DNA of 64,000 nt, taken from NCBI RefSeq assembly GCF_900182815.1, contig NZ_FXUA01000002.1, positions 62,001-126,000 of the forward strand. Reading direction: 5' to 3'. Below are positions 35,255 through 43,597 of this stretch, piece by piece. The position numbers and the translations under genes were made by a program. Each line of letters begins with the position of its first letter. The stretch's first letter is position 1. A model generated the notes under the pieces. It searched no databases, was not told the DNA's origin, and worked only from the letters and a program-made list of their open reading frames with translations. Source of the DNA: Algoriphagus winogradskyi (GTDB taxonomy: Bacteria > Bacteroidota > Bacteroidia > Cytophagales > Cyclobacteriaceae).

Positions 35255-36364
35255 ATGGAGAGCTTAGAGCCGGAAAAAGATAAAATTAATAAGACCAAAA
35301 GCTATATCATGATGCTTTTGGCACTGTTGCTATTCATCTTCGCTATTGATTTGCTCACAGTAGCAATGAGTCATTTGAATAATGACGTAGCCGAAAATAT
35401 CCTACTCGCTACAAGAAACCCTTTTGTAAGTTTATTTATTGGGCTTTTGATGACTGCCCTAATTCAAAGTAGCTCTACCGTCACTGCCAGTGTTGTAGCA
35501 GTGGTAGCGGCTGGCAACCTTACCTTAGAGCAAGCAGTACCTATGGTCATGGGTGCCAATATCGGAACGACGTTAACCTCTACGCTGGTTTCCCTTTCTT
35601 ATATAATGAATAAAAAGCAATTCAAGCGTGCCCTGTCTGCGGGAATGCTGCATGATATCTTTAATATTTTCACAGTTATTCTTCTTTTGCCGCTTGAGAT
35701 CTATTTTGGTTTTTTATCTAAGGTTTCAATCCAGATTGCACATTTATTCACTCCAGATGAATCCTACACAGGACCCATCGTCTACAATAAAGTATTTACC
35801 AGACCGATTACAGAATGGATCTCGAGCACTATAGATATTCCATTCCTGACCATGATTATCTCCATTTTCATGGTTTTTGCCGCCATAAAGATCTTATCTA
35901 CATCAGTTTATAAGGCATTCGTTCTGAACAGTTTTCAGGACATTAATAAACTGATTTTCAAAAACCCTTACATGGCTTTCATTTATGGGACTTTCTTCAC
36001 CGCTGCTGTACAATCGAGTACAGTCACCACTTCCCTGGTTGTCCCTCTTGTAGCCAATAAAAAGGTATCTGTCAAAAAATCCTTCCCTTTCATCATTGGA
36101 GCAAACATTGGCACGACCATAACTGCTGCTATTGCTGCTATTTATAAAACAGAAGCCGCCATTGCGCTAGCTTTAGTTCACTTTCTTTTCAACTTTATTG
36201 GGGCTCTGATATTTCTGCCTTTTCCTGCAGTGAGAAATATTCCGATCAGACTGGCTCTGTCTATGGGAAAAGAATCGGTGAAAAGTAAATTTTTAGGTTT
36301 TGCCTATATCCTTTTGACTTTCTTCATTATTCCGTTTCTACTGATATATTTCAGTAACGATTAA
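35255..36364 (+). CDS. Na+/phosphate symporter (NptA/PNaS family)
   Basis: A 369-residue membrane protein with the two duplicated QSSS-type repeats that define the Na/Pi cotransporter family: LIQSSSTVTASVVAVVAAGNLT plus GANIGTTLTST in the first half, and AAVQSSTVTTSLVVPLVANKKV plus GANIGTTITAA in the second. There is no C-terminal PhoU domain, so this is the short form. It starts from ATG 35255 after a soluble Lys/Glu-rich N-terminus. It is divergent from the PiT-like protein, with about 240 bases between the starts, and overlaps the convergent deoC by four bases at the 3' ends. Confidence 0.88.
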   Translation: MESLEPEKDKINKTKSYIMMLLALLLFIFAIDLLTVAMSHLNNDVAENILLATRNPFVSLFIGLLMTALIQSSSTVTASVVAVVAAGNLTLEQAVPMVMGANIGTTLTSTLVSLSYIMNKKQFKRALSAGMLHDIFNIFTVILLLPLEIYFGFLSKVSIQIAHLFTPDESYTGPIVYNKVFTRPITEWISSTIDIPFLTMIISIFMVFAAIKILSTSVYKAFVLNSFQDINKLIFKNPYMAFIYGTFFTAAVQSSTVTTSLVVPLVANKKVSVKKSFPFIIGANIGTTITAAIAAIYKTEAAIALALVHFLFNFIGALIFLPFPAVRNIPIRLALSMGKESVKSKFLGFAYILLTFFIIPFLLIYFSND

Positions 36365-37020
36365 GTAGCTCGCCAGGAATTCATTAATGCTTTTGCAGAG
36401 CTAGTCCCAATCCTATCAGCACCAGCATTTATGAGTTGCAGAGCAAAATCCAGCGTTTTGATGCCTCCACTTGCTTTGATACCCACATTGGAAGATAAAT
36501 TTTCCCGCATCAATTTGATATGTTCCACTTTTGCGCCAGCGGAGGCATAGCCAGTAGATGTTTTCACAAAATCTGCCCCAGCATCCTGACACATCAAACT
36601 AGCCTCAATAATTTGCTCTTCATTCAAATTGGCTGTTTCTATAATGACCTTGAGAATTCTCTCTTCCTCGTGGCAAATTTTGGCTATCTGAGCAATTTCT
36701 ATTTTTGGCCAAATCATCCCAGAATGATAAGCCGTTTGAGACCACACCAAATCTAATTCATCTGCACCTTGACGGATTGCTTCTTTGGCTTCAAATACCT
36801 TCGTCGCGGTATCGGTGTATCCAAAAGGAAACCCAACCACCGTGACTAATTGTATGTTTTCTTCGCCTAAATCTCTCCTTACTTTTTTCACCCAAAAGGG
36901 AGGAACGCAAACTCCCACAAATTGCTCATCAATAGCTTCTTTAACTAATAAATCCACCTCCGTTCCAGTCATCGTAGGCTTCAAAAGTGTGGATTCCAAA
37001 AAGCGATTCAACTTATTCAT
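36361..37020 (-). CDS. deoC: Deoxyribose-phosphate aldolase
   Basis: Cleaves 2-deoxyribose-5-phosphate to glyceraldehyde-3-phosphate and acetaldehyde in nucleoside catabolism. The 219-residue TIM-barrel has the Schiff-base lysine in ADFVKTSTGYA and the second conserved lysine in VGIKASGGIK; the opening FLESTLLKPTMT and VCVPPFWVKKV also fit. The start overlaps the saccharopine dehydrogenase-like gene by eight bases, so the pair is co-transcribed, although their pathways are unrelated. The 3' end overlaps the convergent Na/Pi symporter by four bases. Confidence 0.94.
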   Translation of the reverse strand: MNKLNRFLESTLLKPTMTGTEVDLLVKEAIDEQFVGVCVPPFWVKKVRRDLGEENIQLVTVVGFPFGYTDTATKVFEAKEAIRQGADELDLVWSQTAYHSGMIWPKIEIAQIAKICHEEERILKVIIETANLNEEQIIEASLMCQDAGADFVKTSTGYASAGAKVEHIKLMRENLSSNVGIKASGGIKTLDFALQLINAGADRIGTSSAKALMNSWRAT

Positions 37021-38221
37021 ATTGATTTACAAAGTCATTCAAATAGATAAACTCAATAGTCAAGTCCCCATCCCGTGCAATCGTCGCTCGCTCTAGAATT
37101 CCAGAATTATCTTCCAAAAGCGCTGGAATCACCCATTTCATCAATTGAATTCCAAATTCCTGGCTAGCTTCTCGAGGCAACTCACAAGGCAAATTATCAA
37201 TAGCCATGACCGATATGCTTGTCTGACTTCCAAAGGCAGGAATTTTCTCTCCCGTTTGGCGATCCACATCATACACTGGATCAGTGATTGTGCTGGACGT
37301 GATCGTAGTCGGAATTGATCCGCCCACATCACAGCTCACATCAGCAATCACGGAAAGCTGAAAATCCTCGCCTGAGATATCCTTCAATTCAAATAATCTT
37401 GGAGCATCTGGATCCCAGTAAGCTCCGGAAATAAGCATCTCGCCCGCCTCTGCAAATTTCTGGAAGTGGCTTTCATACTTTTCAGGGAAGGTGTAAAACT
37501 CCTCCTTGTCAAACCCTCCATCTGATTTCCTTCTATTATAATCTGCAGAGCTCAAATTAACATACACTGGCTCTTCAAAATAAAGATGCAGGAAATCATG
37601 CACCGAAACTTCGCGAATCTTTAATGAATTCAAAATCTCCTTGGCACCGTTTCCAACACGTCCCGAACCAGTAAGAATAATTTTCACCGGTGGCAATTGC
37701 ACTTTGGCAAGCTCAGCATGGAGTTCCTTCAGATCTGCGCATTCATAAGCCCGCTTAATCTCAAAAAGGTCAGTCTTCTTTCCATAAGTCCAAAACGCAT
37801 TGTATGCTCCAACTATACCAGCCCACCTTCCAAAAGCCACTACACGATTTCCCAGCTCATTTTTCAATACTTCATAATCAATCAACCGGATTTTTTTGTC
37901 CAGTACTGCTTGGAGTAGTTTTCTATTGTAAGGTTGTTTTTTGATCGTATGCGAAAAGAAAAAAAAAGTTTTCCCCTCAATCAAATTGGAAATAGGAACT
38001 TCCTTTACCCCAAAAAGAACATCACAAGTGGAAATATCCTCAACTACTTCAATCCCTGAATCAACAAATTCCTGATCTGTAAAAGCCCTAACAGGACTAG
38101 CTTGCACTTGTATGCTGATCTTCCCGGCATATTCCTCCTGAATCCTCTTCAGTTCCTCTGGCGTAAAAGGAACACGTTTATCTGGTGGGTTTTTTCCTTC
38201 GCGGATTATTCCGATTTTCAT
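37013..38221 (-). CDS. Saccharopine dehydrogenase-like (LYS1/AlaDH-PNT family) oxidoreductase
   Basis: NAD-dependent oxidoreductase of 402 residues. The N-terminal MKIGIIREGKNPPDKRVPFTPEE is the characteristic start of alanine dehydrogenase/saccharopine dehydrogenase proteins; the mid-region VAFGRWAGIVGAYNAF and the dinucleotide fold KIILTGSGRVGNGAKEIL follow, with VIADVSCDVGGSIPTT near residue 300. It lacks the exact alanine dehydrogenase pattern and is closest in layout to the L-lysine-forming LYS1 type. The true reaction, in lysine degradation or some other imine reduction, cannot be told here. deoC begins within its last codons. Confidence 0.82.
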   Translation of the reverse strand: MKIGIIREGKNPPDKRVPFTPEELKRIQEEYAGKISIQVQASPVRAFTDQEFVDSGIEVVEDISTCDVLFGVKEVPISNLIEGKTFFFFSHTIKKQPYNRKLLQAVLDKKIRLIDYEVLKNELGNRVVAFGRWAGIVGAYNAFWTYGKKTDLFEIKRAYECADLKELHAELAKVQLPPVKIILTGSGRVGNGAKEILNSLKIREVSVHDFLHLYFEEPVYVNLSSADYNRRKSDGGFDKEEFYTFPEKYESHFQKFAEAGEMLISGAYWDPDAPRLFELKDISGEDFQLSVIADVSCDVGGSIPTTITSSTITDPVYDVDRQTGEKIPAFGSQTSISVMAIDNLPCELPREASQEFGIQLMKWVIPALLEDNSGILERATIARDGDLTIEFIYLNDFVNQYE

Positions 38222-38348
38222 CTGTTTATAATTTGACTTTTATTAGCCATATGGAATCTCGCATGGTTACTAATTATTCCTTCGTGTATCGTTTGCGACA
38301 TGCTCGATTTCATAAAAATTATAGTGGCTACGAAATTAATATACTACA

Positions 38349-38927
38349 ATGAGTTATGTACTGCTAGCACTAAGTTGGATCATTTTTTACACAGCCCATT
38401 CTCTGATGGCAGCATCCAAGTTAAAAAGAATTTTGGAGGTAAAATGGGGAGACGCTTACAAATGGTATCGATTAGTTTATACCTTAATTTCACTGATACT
38501 ATTCATTGGCATTATGATTCAAGCAGTCTTAATTCCGAAAACTACCTTGATTTCAAAAAGCGACTTTACAGACTATCTTGGATATATGCTGGCAGGATTT
38601 GGAACAATCATAGCTACTAAATCAAGCAAAAACTACTCAATGAAGCTATTCCTTGGAATTACCCCTAGTGTAGAGAATTCTGAAGAATTGATTACAACTG
38701 GTCTTTATGCCAAGGTCCGGCATCCTCTCTATTCTGGATTGTTGTTGATTTTTCTAGGGTATTTTCTATTCTCAGGAAGCCTAACTTCCGTGGTACACCT
38801 AAGCTGTTTGGTTCTCTATCTACCTTTTGGGATATACTTTGAGGAAAAGAATCTTGTACTCCAATTTGGCGAAGCTTACCAAAACTATAAATCAAAAGTC
38901 CCTGCGCTTATTCCAAAGTTTTGGTAA
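38349..38927 (+). CDS. Isoprenylcysteine methyltransferase/NnrU-like membrane protein
   Basis: A 192-residue membrane protein with about five hydrophobic segments. The C-terminal half carries the ICMT/PEMT-type signature GLYAKVRHPLYSGLLL followed by the FEEKNLVLQFGEAYQNYKSKVP motif, which in these methyltransferases binds S-adenosylmethionine. Natural substrates of bacterial members are mostly unknown. It is flanked by a divergent gene on the left and a convergent one on the right, so it is a single transcription unit. Confidence 0.82.
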   Translation: MSYVLLALSWIIFYTAHSLMAASKLKRILEVKWGDAYKWYRLVYTLISLILFIGIMIQAVLIPKTTLISKSDFTDYLGYMLAGFGTIIATKSSKNYSMKLFLGITPSVENSEELITTGLYAKVRHPLYSGLLLIFLGYFLFSGSLTSVVHLSCLVLYLPFGIYFEEKNLVLQFGEAYQNYKSKVPALIPKFW

Positions 38928-38982
38928 TCAAATCCTGATCAGTTTTAAACCTGAGAAATGAATTTGCCAATTAAAAATTGAC

Positions 38983-39585
38983 TTAGTCCAGTCTAGGCAA
39001 ACTCAATTTATATTTCATCGACAGCATGCGGATTGCAATAATTACTGAGATCGAGATCAGTAAATTAATATCTCTCGCGACTTCAAATGAATTGATAATT
39101 AAATAAACTATCGCACCTGCCAGGCAAGCAGAAGCATAAATTTCCTTCCTAAATAGAATAGGTATTTGATTTGTCAAGGTATCTCGAATTACCCCACCCA
39201 TCACTGCAGAAAACATCCCCATGATAGCAGCAATCTCAGGCCTCATGCCTAGACTGAGCGCTTTTTCCACACCAAGTACTGTGAAGAAAGCAATTCCCAG
39301 GGTGTCAAAAAGAAAGAAAGTTTTACGAAGTCTACTCAGGAAGCGTGGAAAAATAAAGGCAGCTAAAATACCGATAAGAATTGCATACAGAAACTTTACA
39401 TCTGCGATCCAAACCAGTGGATAACTGTCCAACAAAATGTCTCTAAGTGTACCGCCGCCAATGGCAGTAATAAATCCTGTAAACCCAGCACCAAATAAAT
39501 CATGCTCAAGCTCTCGGATTGCCAATGCCCCTGAAATTGCAAATACAAATGTTCCAACCAGTTCTAATGCGTATTGTAAATCCAT
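38983..39585 (-). CDS. TRIC-type/UPF0126 (YicG) channel-like membrane protein
   Basis: A 200-residue, seven-helix membrane protein of the family with duplicated glycine-rich motifs. Both copies are visible: GTFVFAISGALAIRE ... GGGTLRDILL in the first half and a matching MGGVIRDTLTNQIPILF in the second. Bacterial relatives of this fold (TRIC-like) form monovalent-cation channels; others have been called glycine transporters. The role in this organism is unknown. It heads toward a methyltransferase gene on the same strand, 23 bases away, and is probably co-transcribed with it. Confidence 0.85.
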   Translation of the reverse strand: MDLQYALELVGTFVFAISGALAIRELEHDLFGAGFTGFITAIGGGTLRDILLDSYPLVWIADVKFLYAILIGILAAFIFPRFLSRLRKTFFLFDTLGIAFFTVLGVEKALSLGMRPEIAAIMGMFSAVMGGVIRDTLTNQIPILFRKEIYASACLAGAIVYLIINSFEVARDINLLISISVIIAIRMLSMKYKLSLPRLD

Positions 39586-39608
39586 AGTCTGAGCTTTTTG
39601 TTGGCTGT

Positions 39609-40226
39609 TTAAAGTTCTTTTTTCATCACAAAAACTCCCATTTCCCTTTGATCCAGCACCAGAACTGTTTTAGGCGCTTCCAAGTAGGTCAATCCAAGTT
39701 GCTTAAATTTCTCCAGATGTGCTTCACTAAGTAAAAACCTTTCAGACCCATCAGGTAGCGCGAATCTTCCTCCTCCAAGATCATGGCTTTTTTCCAAAAT
39801 TCCCCCAAAAGCCGTCGTCATTCGAAACCACAAGGTCCCGCCAGGTTTTAGAACTCTGAGCATTTCATCTATCATCTTCCAGAACTTACTTTCATTTTCG
39901 GCAAAATGTAGAACAGCAGAACAGATCACAGCGTCAAAGGCCGATTGGTGAAAAGGTATCTCTTCCAAGCCAGCAACCTGAAATCGATATGCATCATAAC
40001 TTTTATTCAGGCTTTTTGCCAGGTAGCGACAGTATTGAACTGCCGTTTCGTTCTGATCAACCCCAAAAACCTGATAACCAGCATTGATGAAGTAAACTGC
40101 ATTTCTACCTTCCCCGCAGCCTGCATCCAGGATTTTCATATCTGTAGAAAATCTTCCCTTCAGAATCTGATCCAAGAGGTAGATGTCGATATTACCAAGT
40201 AATTTATTGAGTTCGGAAATGTTCAT
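39609..40226 (-). CDS. SAM-dependent methyltransferase, class I
   Basis: A 205-residue soluble Rossmann methyltransferase. Motif I is MKILDAGCGEGRNAVYFINAG, motif II ends at the acidic residue in VFGVDQNETAVQYC, and motif IV is DAVICSAVLHFAENESKF, followed by LRVLKPGGTLWFRM. It is closest to TehB- or UbiE-type small-molecule methyltransferases; the substrate cannot be told. Its start region overlaps the stop of the upstream patatin gene by 23 bases, which indicates translational coupling. Confidence 0.88.
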   Translation of the reverse strand: MNISELNKLLGNIDIYLLDQILKGRFSTDMKILDAGCGEGRNAVYFINAGYQVFGVDQNETAVQYCRYLAKSLNKSYDAYRFQVAGLEEIPFHQSAFDAVICSAVLHFAENESKFWKMIDEMLRVLKPGGTLWFRMTTAFGGILEKSHDLGGGRFALPDGSERFLLSEAHLEKFKQLGLTYLEAPKTVLVLDQREMGVFVMKKEL

Positions 40227-41115
40227 TTTCCCAGTTGTCTAAGGCTTGAATTGCTTTTTTTCTCCCAATTTCTATCAGTTCCTCCGCTCGATGGAATTCC
40301 AATGTTCCAGCTTGATTTCTTGCTATTTGAATCGATATATCAACTTTATGTTTTTCAATCAACAAAGCAGAGAACCGATCTTGAAGCAAATCAAACGAGC
40401 GTGTCATCAGGCTTATGGAGCTGAGCGAGGTTTTCTTTTGTTCTTTCACCTGCTCAGGAAAATACTGTCTCATCTTTGTGCGGTAATCTGCTACCCAAGC
40501 TGGCATAGAAATAAAGCTTTTACCAGTTGCATCTTTTTTAGGTGGAATAACCAATTCCGAATCCCCAGCATTTAACCCCACTACTACGATCATATTTTCC
40601 TCTGACTGGCGCAAAAGTGAAAGGGGAACGGGATTTAGCACTCCGCCATCAATTAACTCCTGTCGATGAAAGCGAGCTGGCTGAAAAACCGTAGGAATAC
40701 TCCCTGAAGCACGAATGGCAGCATACAAGCTTCCTTCTCGAAAAACCACTTCCTTTCCACTGATATAATCTACTGCATTGCAATAAAAGGGGATCTCAAA
40801 ATCCTCGATTTGACAGTCCTGAACCACTTTTTTTAAGGCATTATAAACCTTTTCTCCTTTGATAAATCCTCTCGAAGAAAAAGTAAAATCCATCAAAGAA
40901 AACACATCCAGCCGATCCAAATGGCAAATCCAATCTTTGAATTCGGCCAATTTTCCTGCAGCATACATTCCACCAACTAATGCGCCAGCTGAACAGCCCG
41001 CAATCTCAGCAATGTGATAGCCACGTTTTTCAAGCTCTTCGATGACACCTACATGCGCTAATCCCCGCGCTCCACCGCTGCTCAAAACCAATGATACAGA
41101 TTTCCTTTTCTCCAT
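40204..41115 (-). CDS. Patatin-like phospholipase (RssA type)
   Basis: Cytoplasmic lipid acyl hydrolase, 303 residues from ATG 41115 (an upstream in-frame start adds only 15 residues and would bring it close to the divergent gene). It has all the patatin elements: the glycine-rich oxyanion loop LSSGGARGLAHVGVIEEL, the GCSAGALVG nucleophile elbow (G-x-S-x-G) and the DGGVLNPVP catalytic Asp. It sits head to head with the VOC gene (59 bases apart) and overlaps the downstream methyltransferase by 23 bases. Its physiological substrate is unknown. Confidence 0.9.
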   Translation of the reverse strand: MEKRKSVSLVLSSGGARGLAHVGVIEELEKRGYHIAEIAGCSAGALVGGMYAAGKLAEFKDWICHLDRLDVFSLMDFTFSSRGFIKGEKVYNALKKVVQDCQIEDFEIPFYCNAVDYISGKEVVFREGSLYAAIRASGSIPTVFQPARFHRQELIDGGVLNPVPLSLLRQSEENMIVVVGLNAGDSELVIPPKKDATGKSFISMPAWVADYRTKMRQYFPEQVKEQKKTSLSSISLMTRSFDLLQDRFSALLIEKHKVDISIQIARNQAGTLEFHRAEELIEIGRKKAIQALDNWENEHFRTQ

Positions 41116-41174
41116 ACTTTTTAGGGAATAAACAACTAAATTGACGCCGAAAAACCTCAACCAAAGTACACATA

Positions 41175-41597
41175 ATGAGCCAATTTAAACCCTTCCACCT
41201 TGCTTTCCCAATCCGGGATATTGCAGAAACCCGCGCCTTTTATGGTGATTTACTTGGATGTGAGATCGGTAGAAGCACTGATAAATGGATAGATTTCAAC
41301 TTCTTTGGTCACCAGCTATCCGCTCATATCAAACCTGAAGAATTAGCCTTGGCGCATACCAATACTGTGGATGGGAAATATGTTCCGGTTAGGCACTTTG
41401 GAGCAATACTACCCTGGGCAGAGTGGCATGAATTAGCCGACAAACTCAAAGCACATGGAATCGAGTTTGTTATAGAACCATACATTCGATTTCAAGGAGA
41501 AGTGGGCGAGCAAGCTACTATGTTCTTTTTGGATCCTTGTGGAAACGCACTGGAATTCAAATCCTTTCAGGATGAAACTCAGATTTTCGCCAAGTAA
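41175..41597 (+). CDS. VOC family (glyoxalase/bleomycin resistance-like) protein
   Basis: A 140-residue protein of the vicinal oxygen chelate superfamily. The opening [22 protein letters not shown] holds the first metal-ligand His (second strand of the first beta-alpha-beta-beta-beta unit), and the end shows [16 protein letters not shown] with the closing Glu. Members range from glyoxalase to dioxygenases; the particular reaction is not evident. Ten bases after its stop the PLP enzyme gene starts, so they are one unit. Confidence 0.85.
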   Translation: MSQFKPFHLAFPIRDIAETRAFYGDLLGCEIGRSTDKWIDFNFFGHQLSAHIKPEELALAHTNTVDGKYVPVRHFGAILPWAEWHELADKLKAHGIEFVIEPYIRFQGEVGEQATMFFLDPCGNALEFKSFQDETQIFAK

Positions 41598-41606
41598 TAC
41601 TTCGTT

Positions 41607-42665
41607 TTGAAAAATCACTACCTAGATACCGGCATAGGAAGGATGATAGAAATAGAGGGCAGAGAGCATCTCTATTTCAGTGGTACATCCTATCTGGGAA
41701 TTGTTCAAAACAATGACTTTCTGGATATATTGGCTGATCGATTGTTTGATTTTGGTTCGAACCATGGGCAAAGTCGACTTAATAATATTCGTCTCCTTAT
41801 ATTCGATGAGTTTGAAGAAGCCTTTGCTGCATCCGCTGGAGCTCCAGCAGCGGCGGTTTTTAGTTCAGGTTATTTGGCAGGAATCGCTGCATGGAAATCC
41901 TGCTATAAAAATGCTGAAGTAATTTGGATCGCTCCTGATGCACATTCTGCAATTGTACCAGATGAGTTATCTCCTTCTACTCAATTAAATTTTGTACAAT
42001 GGAAAAAATCTTGCTTAGAACTATCTCATGAGCTATCAGCGCGCAAAATTTTACTAATTGGCAATGCATTGGATCCCTTTCTCTGTGAGATCCACGATTA
42101 TAGTTGGGTAAAAACCATCGCTAAAAAACACGAAGTTACTTTGCTGATAGACGATAGTCATGCCTTCGGCACCATTGGCAAAAGCATCTACGGCACGTAC
42201 GAAAACTGGGATGATCCTAACATCAATCTAGTGGTGACAGGCTCACTTGGAAAAGGGTTAGGCCTGCCAGCAGGTATAATCCTTGGAAATGAAATCCATA
42301 TCGAAACCATTAAGTCCACCCCGCTTTTTGGAGGTGCATCCCCAGGGTCACCAGCGCATCTAAGCGCTTTTTTGGATATGGAGCATATTTATTTGGAGGC
42401 GAAAAGCTGGCTGGAAGATGCCTGTGGAATATTCGCCCAAGAGACAGCCGAGATTGCGCAAATCAGCGGAAGTAGGGCATTTCCGGCATTTGCGTATTCA
42501 GATCCCTCTTGGGTGAAAGAGTTTGAAAAAGCAGGCATCATCACTTCTTCTTTTCCATACCCTACAGTAGAAAGTCCATCTGTGAACAGAATCGTGATTT
42601 CAGCCTTTCATGAACTAGGTGATATCATGTATCTCAATCAAATCATCCAAGGGTTGGTCAAGTAA
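41607..42665 (+). CDS. PLP-dependent aminotransferase, BioF/alpha-oxoamine synthase-like
   Basis: A 352-residue fold-type I PLP enzyme. The N-terminal GREHLYFSGTSYLGIVQN, the catalytic lysine segment GSLGKGLGLPAG and LLIDDSHAFGTIG (binding Asp) match 8-amino-7-oxononanoate synthase and related alpha-oxoamine synthases. I start it at the TTG (41607), because this frame includes GIGRMIEIEGREHLYF, conserved in relatives; an ATG at 41643 would shorten it by 12 residues. No biotin genes are nearby. Relatives with this short layout act in several acyl-CoA/amino acid condensations, so the product is unknown. Confidence 0.8.
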   Translation: MKNHYLDTGIGRMIEIEGREHLYFSGTSYLGIVQNNDFLDILADRLFDFGSNHGQSRLNNIRLLIFDEFEEAFAASAGAPAAAVFSSGYLAGIAAWKSCYKNAEVIWIAPDAHSAIVPDELSPSTQLNFVQWKKSCLELSHELSARKILLIGNALDPFLCEIHDYSWVKTIAKKHEVTLLIDDSHAFGTIGKSIYGTYENWDDPNINLVVTGSLGKGLGLPAGIILGNEIHIETIKSTPLFGGASPGSPAHLSAFLDMEHIYLEAKSWLEDACGIFAQETAEIAQISGSRAFPAFAYSDPSWVKEFEKAGIITSSFPYPTVESPSVNRIVISAFHELGDIMYLNQIIQGLVK

Positions 42666-42718
42666 GTGAGCCTTCAGCCATTTTACTTCACTTCGAAAAA
42701 TAGATAAATTTAAAAACC

Positions 42719-42988
42719 ATGGAAGTATCAAAGGGCAAAGAACGATTCGAAAGGCATCTCACTCCTTACTTCAAGTATTGGTATAAACTCACGCTCCCAA
42801 GTGCTTTACTCTTCGCTTTGGCAACACATTTCACAATTAATAGAGCTATTTCATGGGAATTTATCGTTGAAAGAAACTTCTATTCTACATTCATCTGGTA
42901 TCTTATTCTCACCAGTATCTCGAACTATTACATTTTCTATAGACCTAACTTGAAGTATCATCAGAGTTCAAGTAAAAATTCAAGTTAA
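42719..42988 (+). CDS. Small membrane protein, first of a tandem trio
   Basis: An 89-residue protein with two hydrophobic segments (about residues 25-45 and 58-75). It contains YFKYWYKLTLPSALLFALATH and AISWEFI, which align with the layout of the two proteins that follow (RSFFNFWL...LPA and SISWEFF). It is the most diverged of the three. Its stop codon abuts the ATG of the next gene with no spacing. I know no named family for it; the trio looks like an accessory, lineage-restricted cluster. Confidence 0.7.
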   Translation: MEVSKGKERFERHLTPYFKYWYKLTLPSALLFALATHFTINRAISWEFIVERNFYSTFIWYLILTSISNYYIFYRPNLKYHQSSSKNSS

Positions 42989-43225
42989 ATGAAAAAACCA
43001 CCTTTCTTATACCGTTCATTTTTCAATTTCTGGTTAGTTTATATACTTCCTGCCAGTATTCTTACGATTATCCTCACGCAGCTTTTCAAGGGCTCCATCA
43101 GCTGGGAATTCTTTAAGCTTCCATCCACTTACGTCAAAATGCTGATCTTTCAGGTGATTTTTGGGTTGTGGATGTATTTTCGAGACTTTAAGCCAAAATC
43201 ACAACAATTTAAAGATGGGCTCTGA
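42989..43225 (+). CDS. Small membrane protein, second of a tandem trio
   Basis: A 78-residue paralogue of the next protein. The first 16 residues PFLYRSFFNFWL and the following LPA are shared with the gene at 43247, and SISWEFF resembles the first gene. Two hydrophobic segments (about 12-32 and 48-65) suggest a hairpin in the inner membrane, with short charged ends. It starts directly at the upstream stop and ends 21 bases before the third gene. Function unknown. Confidence 0.72.
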   Translation: MKKPPFLYRSFFNFWLVYILPASILTIILTQLFKGSISWEFFKLPSTYVKMLIFQVIFGLWMYFRDFKPKSQQFKDGL

Positions 43226-43246
43226 TCAGCAAATCAATATTGCCAA

Positions 43247-43513
43247 ATGAAAAACAGTAAGACAAATAAACCTTCTAGTAATCAGAAAATTCCTTTTCTA
43301 TATCGCTCCTTTTTTAATTTCTGGCTAGCGGTAGTTTTGCCTGCAACAATCATAGCACTGATTATTTCTAAGCTCTATTATAACAATACGATCAATTTAG
43401 ATCCTCTAAGAGAACTTAACACCTGGTTTTACTTTATCATTCTGCAAGTGTTTGTCACGTTTTTCACTTACCTGTGGGTGTATAGATTGAAGGCAAAAAA
43501 GTACCAAGAGTAG
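43247..43513 (+). CDS. Small membrane protein, third of a tandem trio
   Basis: An 88-residue paralogue of the gene before it: both have PFLYRSFFNFWL followed by a LPA motif and a second helix, here NTWFYFIILQVFVTFFTYLWVYR. It has a longer hydrophilic N-terminus (MKNSKTNKPSSNQKI). Two membrane helices are predicted from hydrophobicity (about 27-48 and 60-80). No known family recognised. The lipoprotein gene at 43598 follows 84 bases downstream. Confidence 0.72.
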   Translation: MKNSKTNKPSSNQKIPFLYRSFFNFWLAVVLPATIIALIISKLYYNNTINLDPLRELNTWFYFIILQVFVTFFTYLWVYRLKAKKYQE

Positions 43514-43597
43514 ACTGCAGTTAATCTACGGAATGAAAAATATCCCACTTACGAGTAGAAGGCAAAACAATATAATTTTAAGCCAAATCCAGACTTG

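Noticed and set aside
38300-38620. A 106-residue open frame upstream of and inside the 38349 gene
   Set aside because: Different frame of the ICMT-like gene, whose signature motifs are clear; the alternative has no family resemblance.
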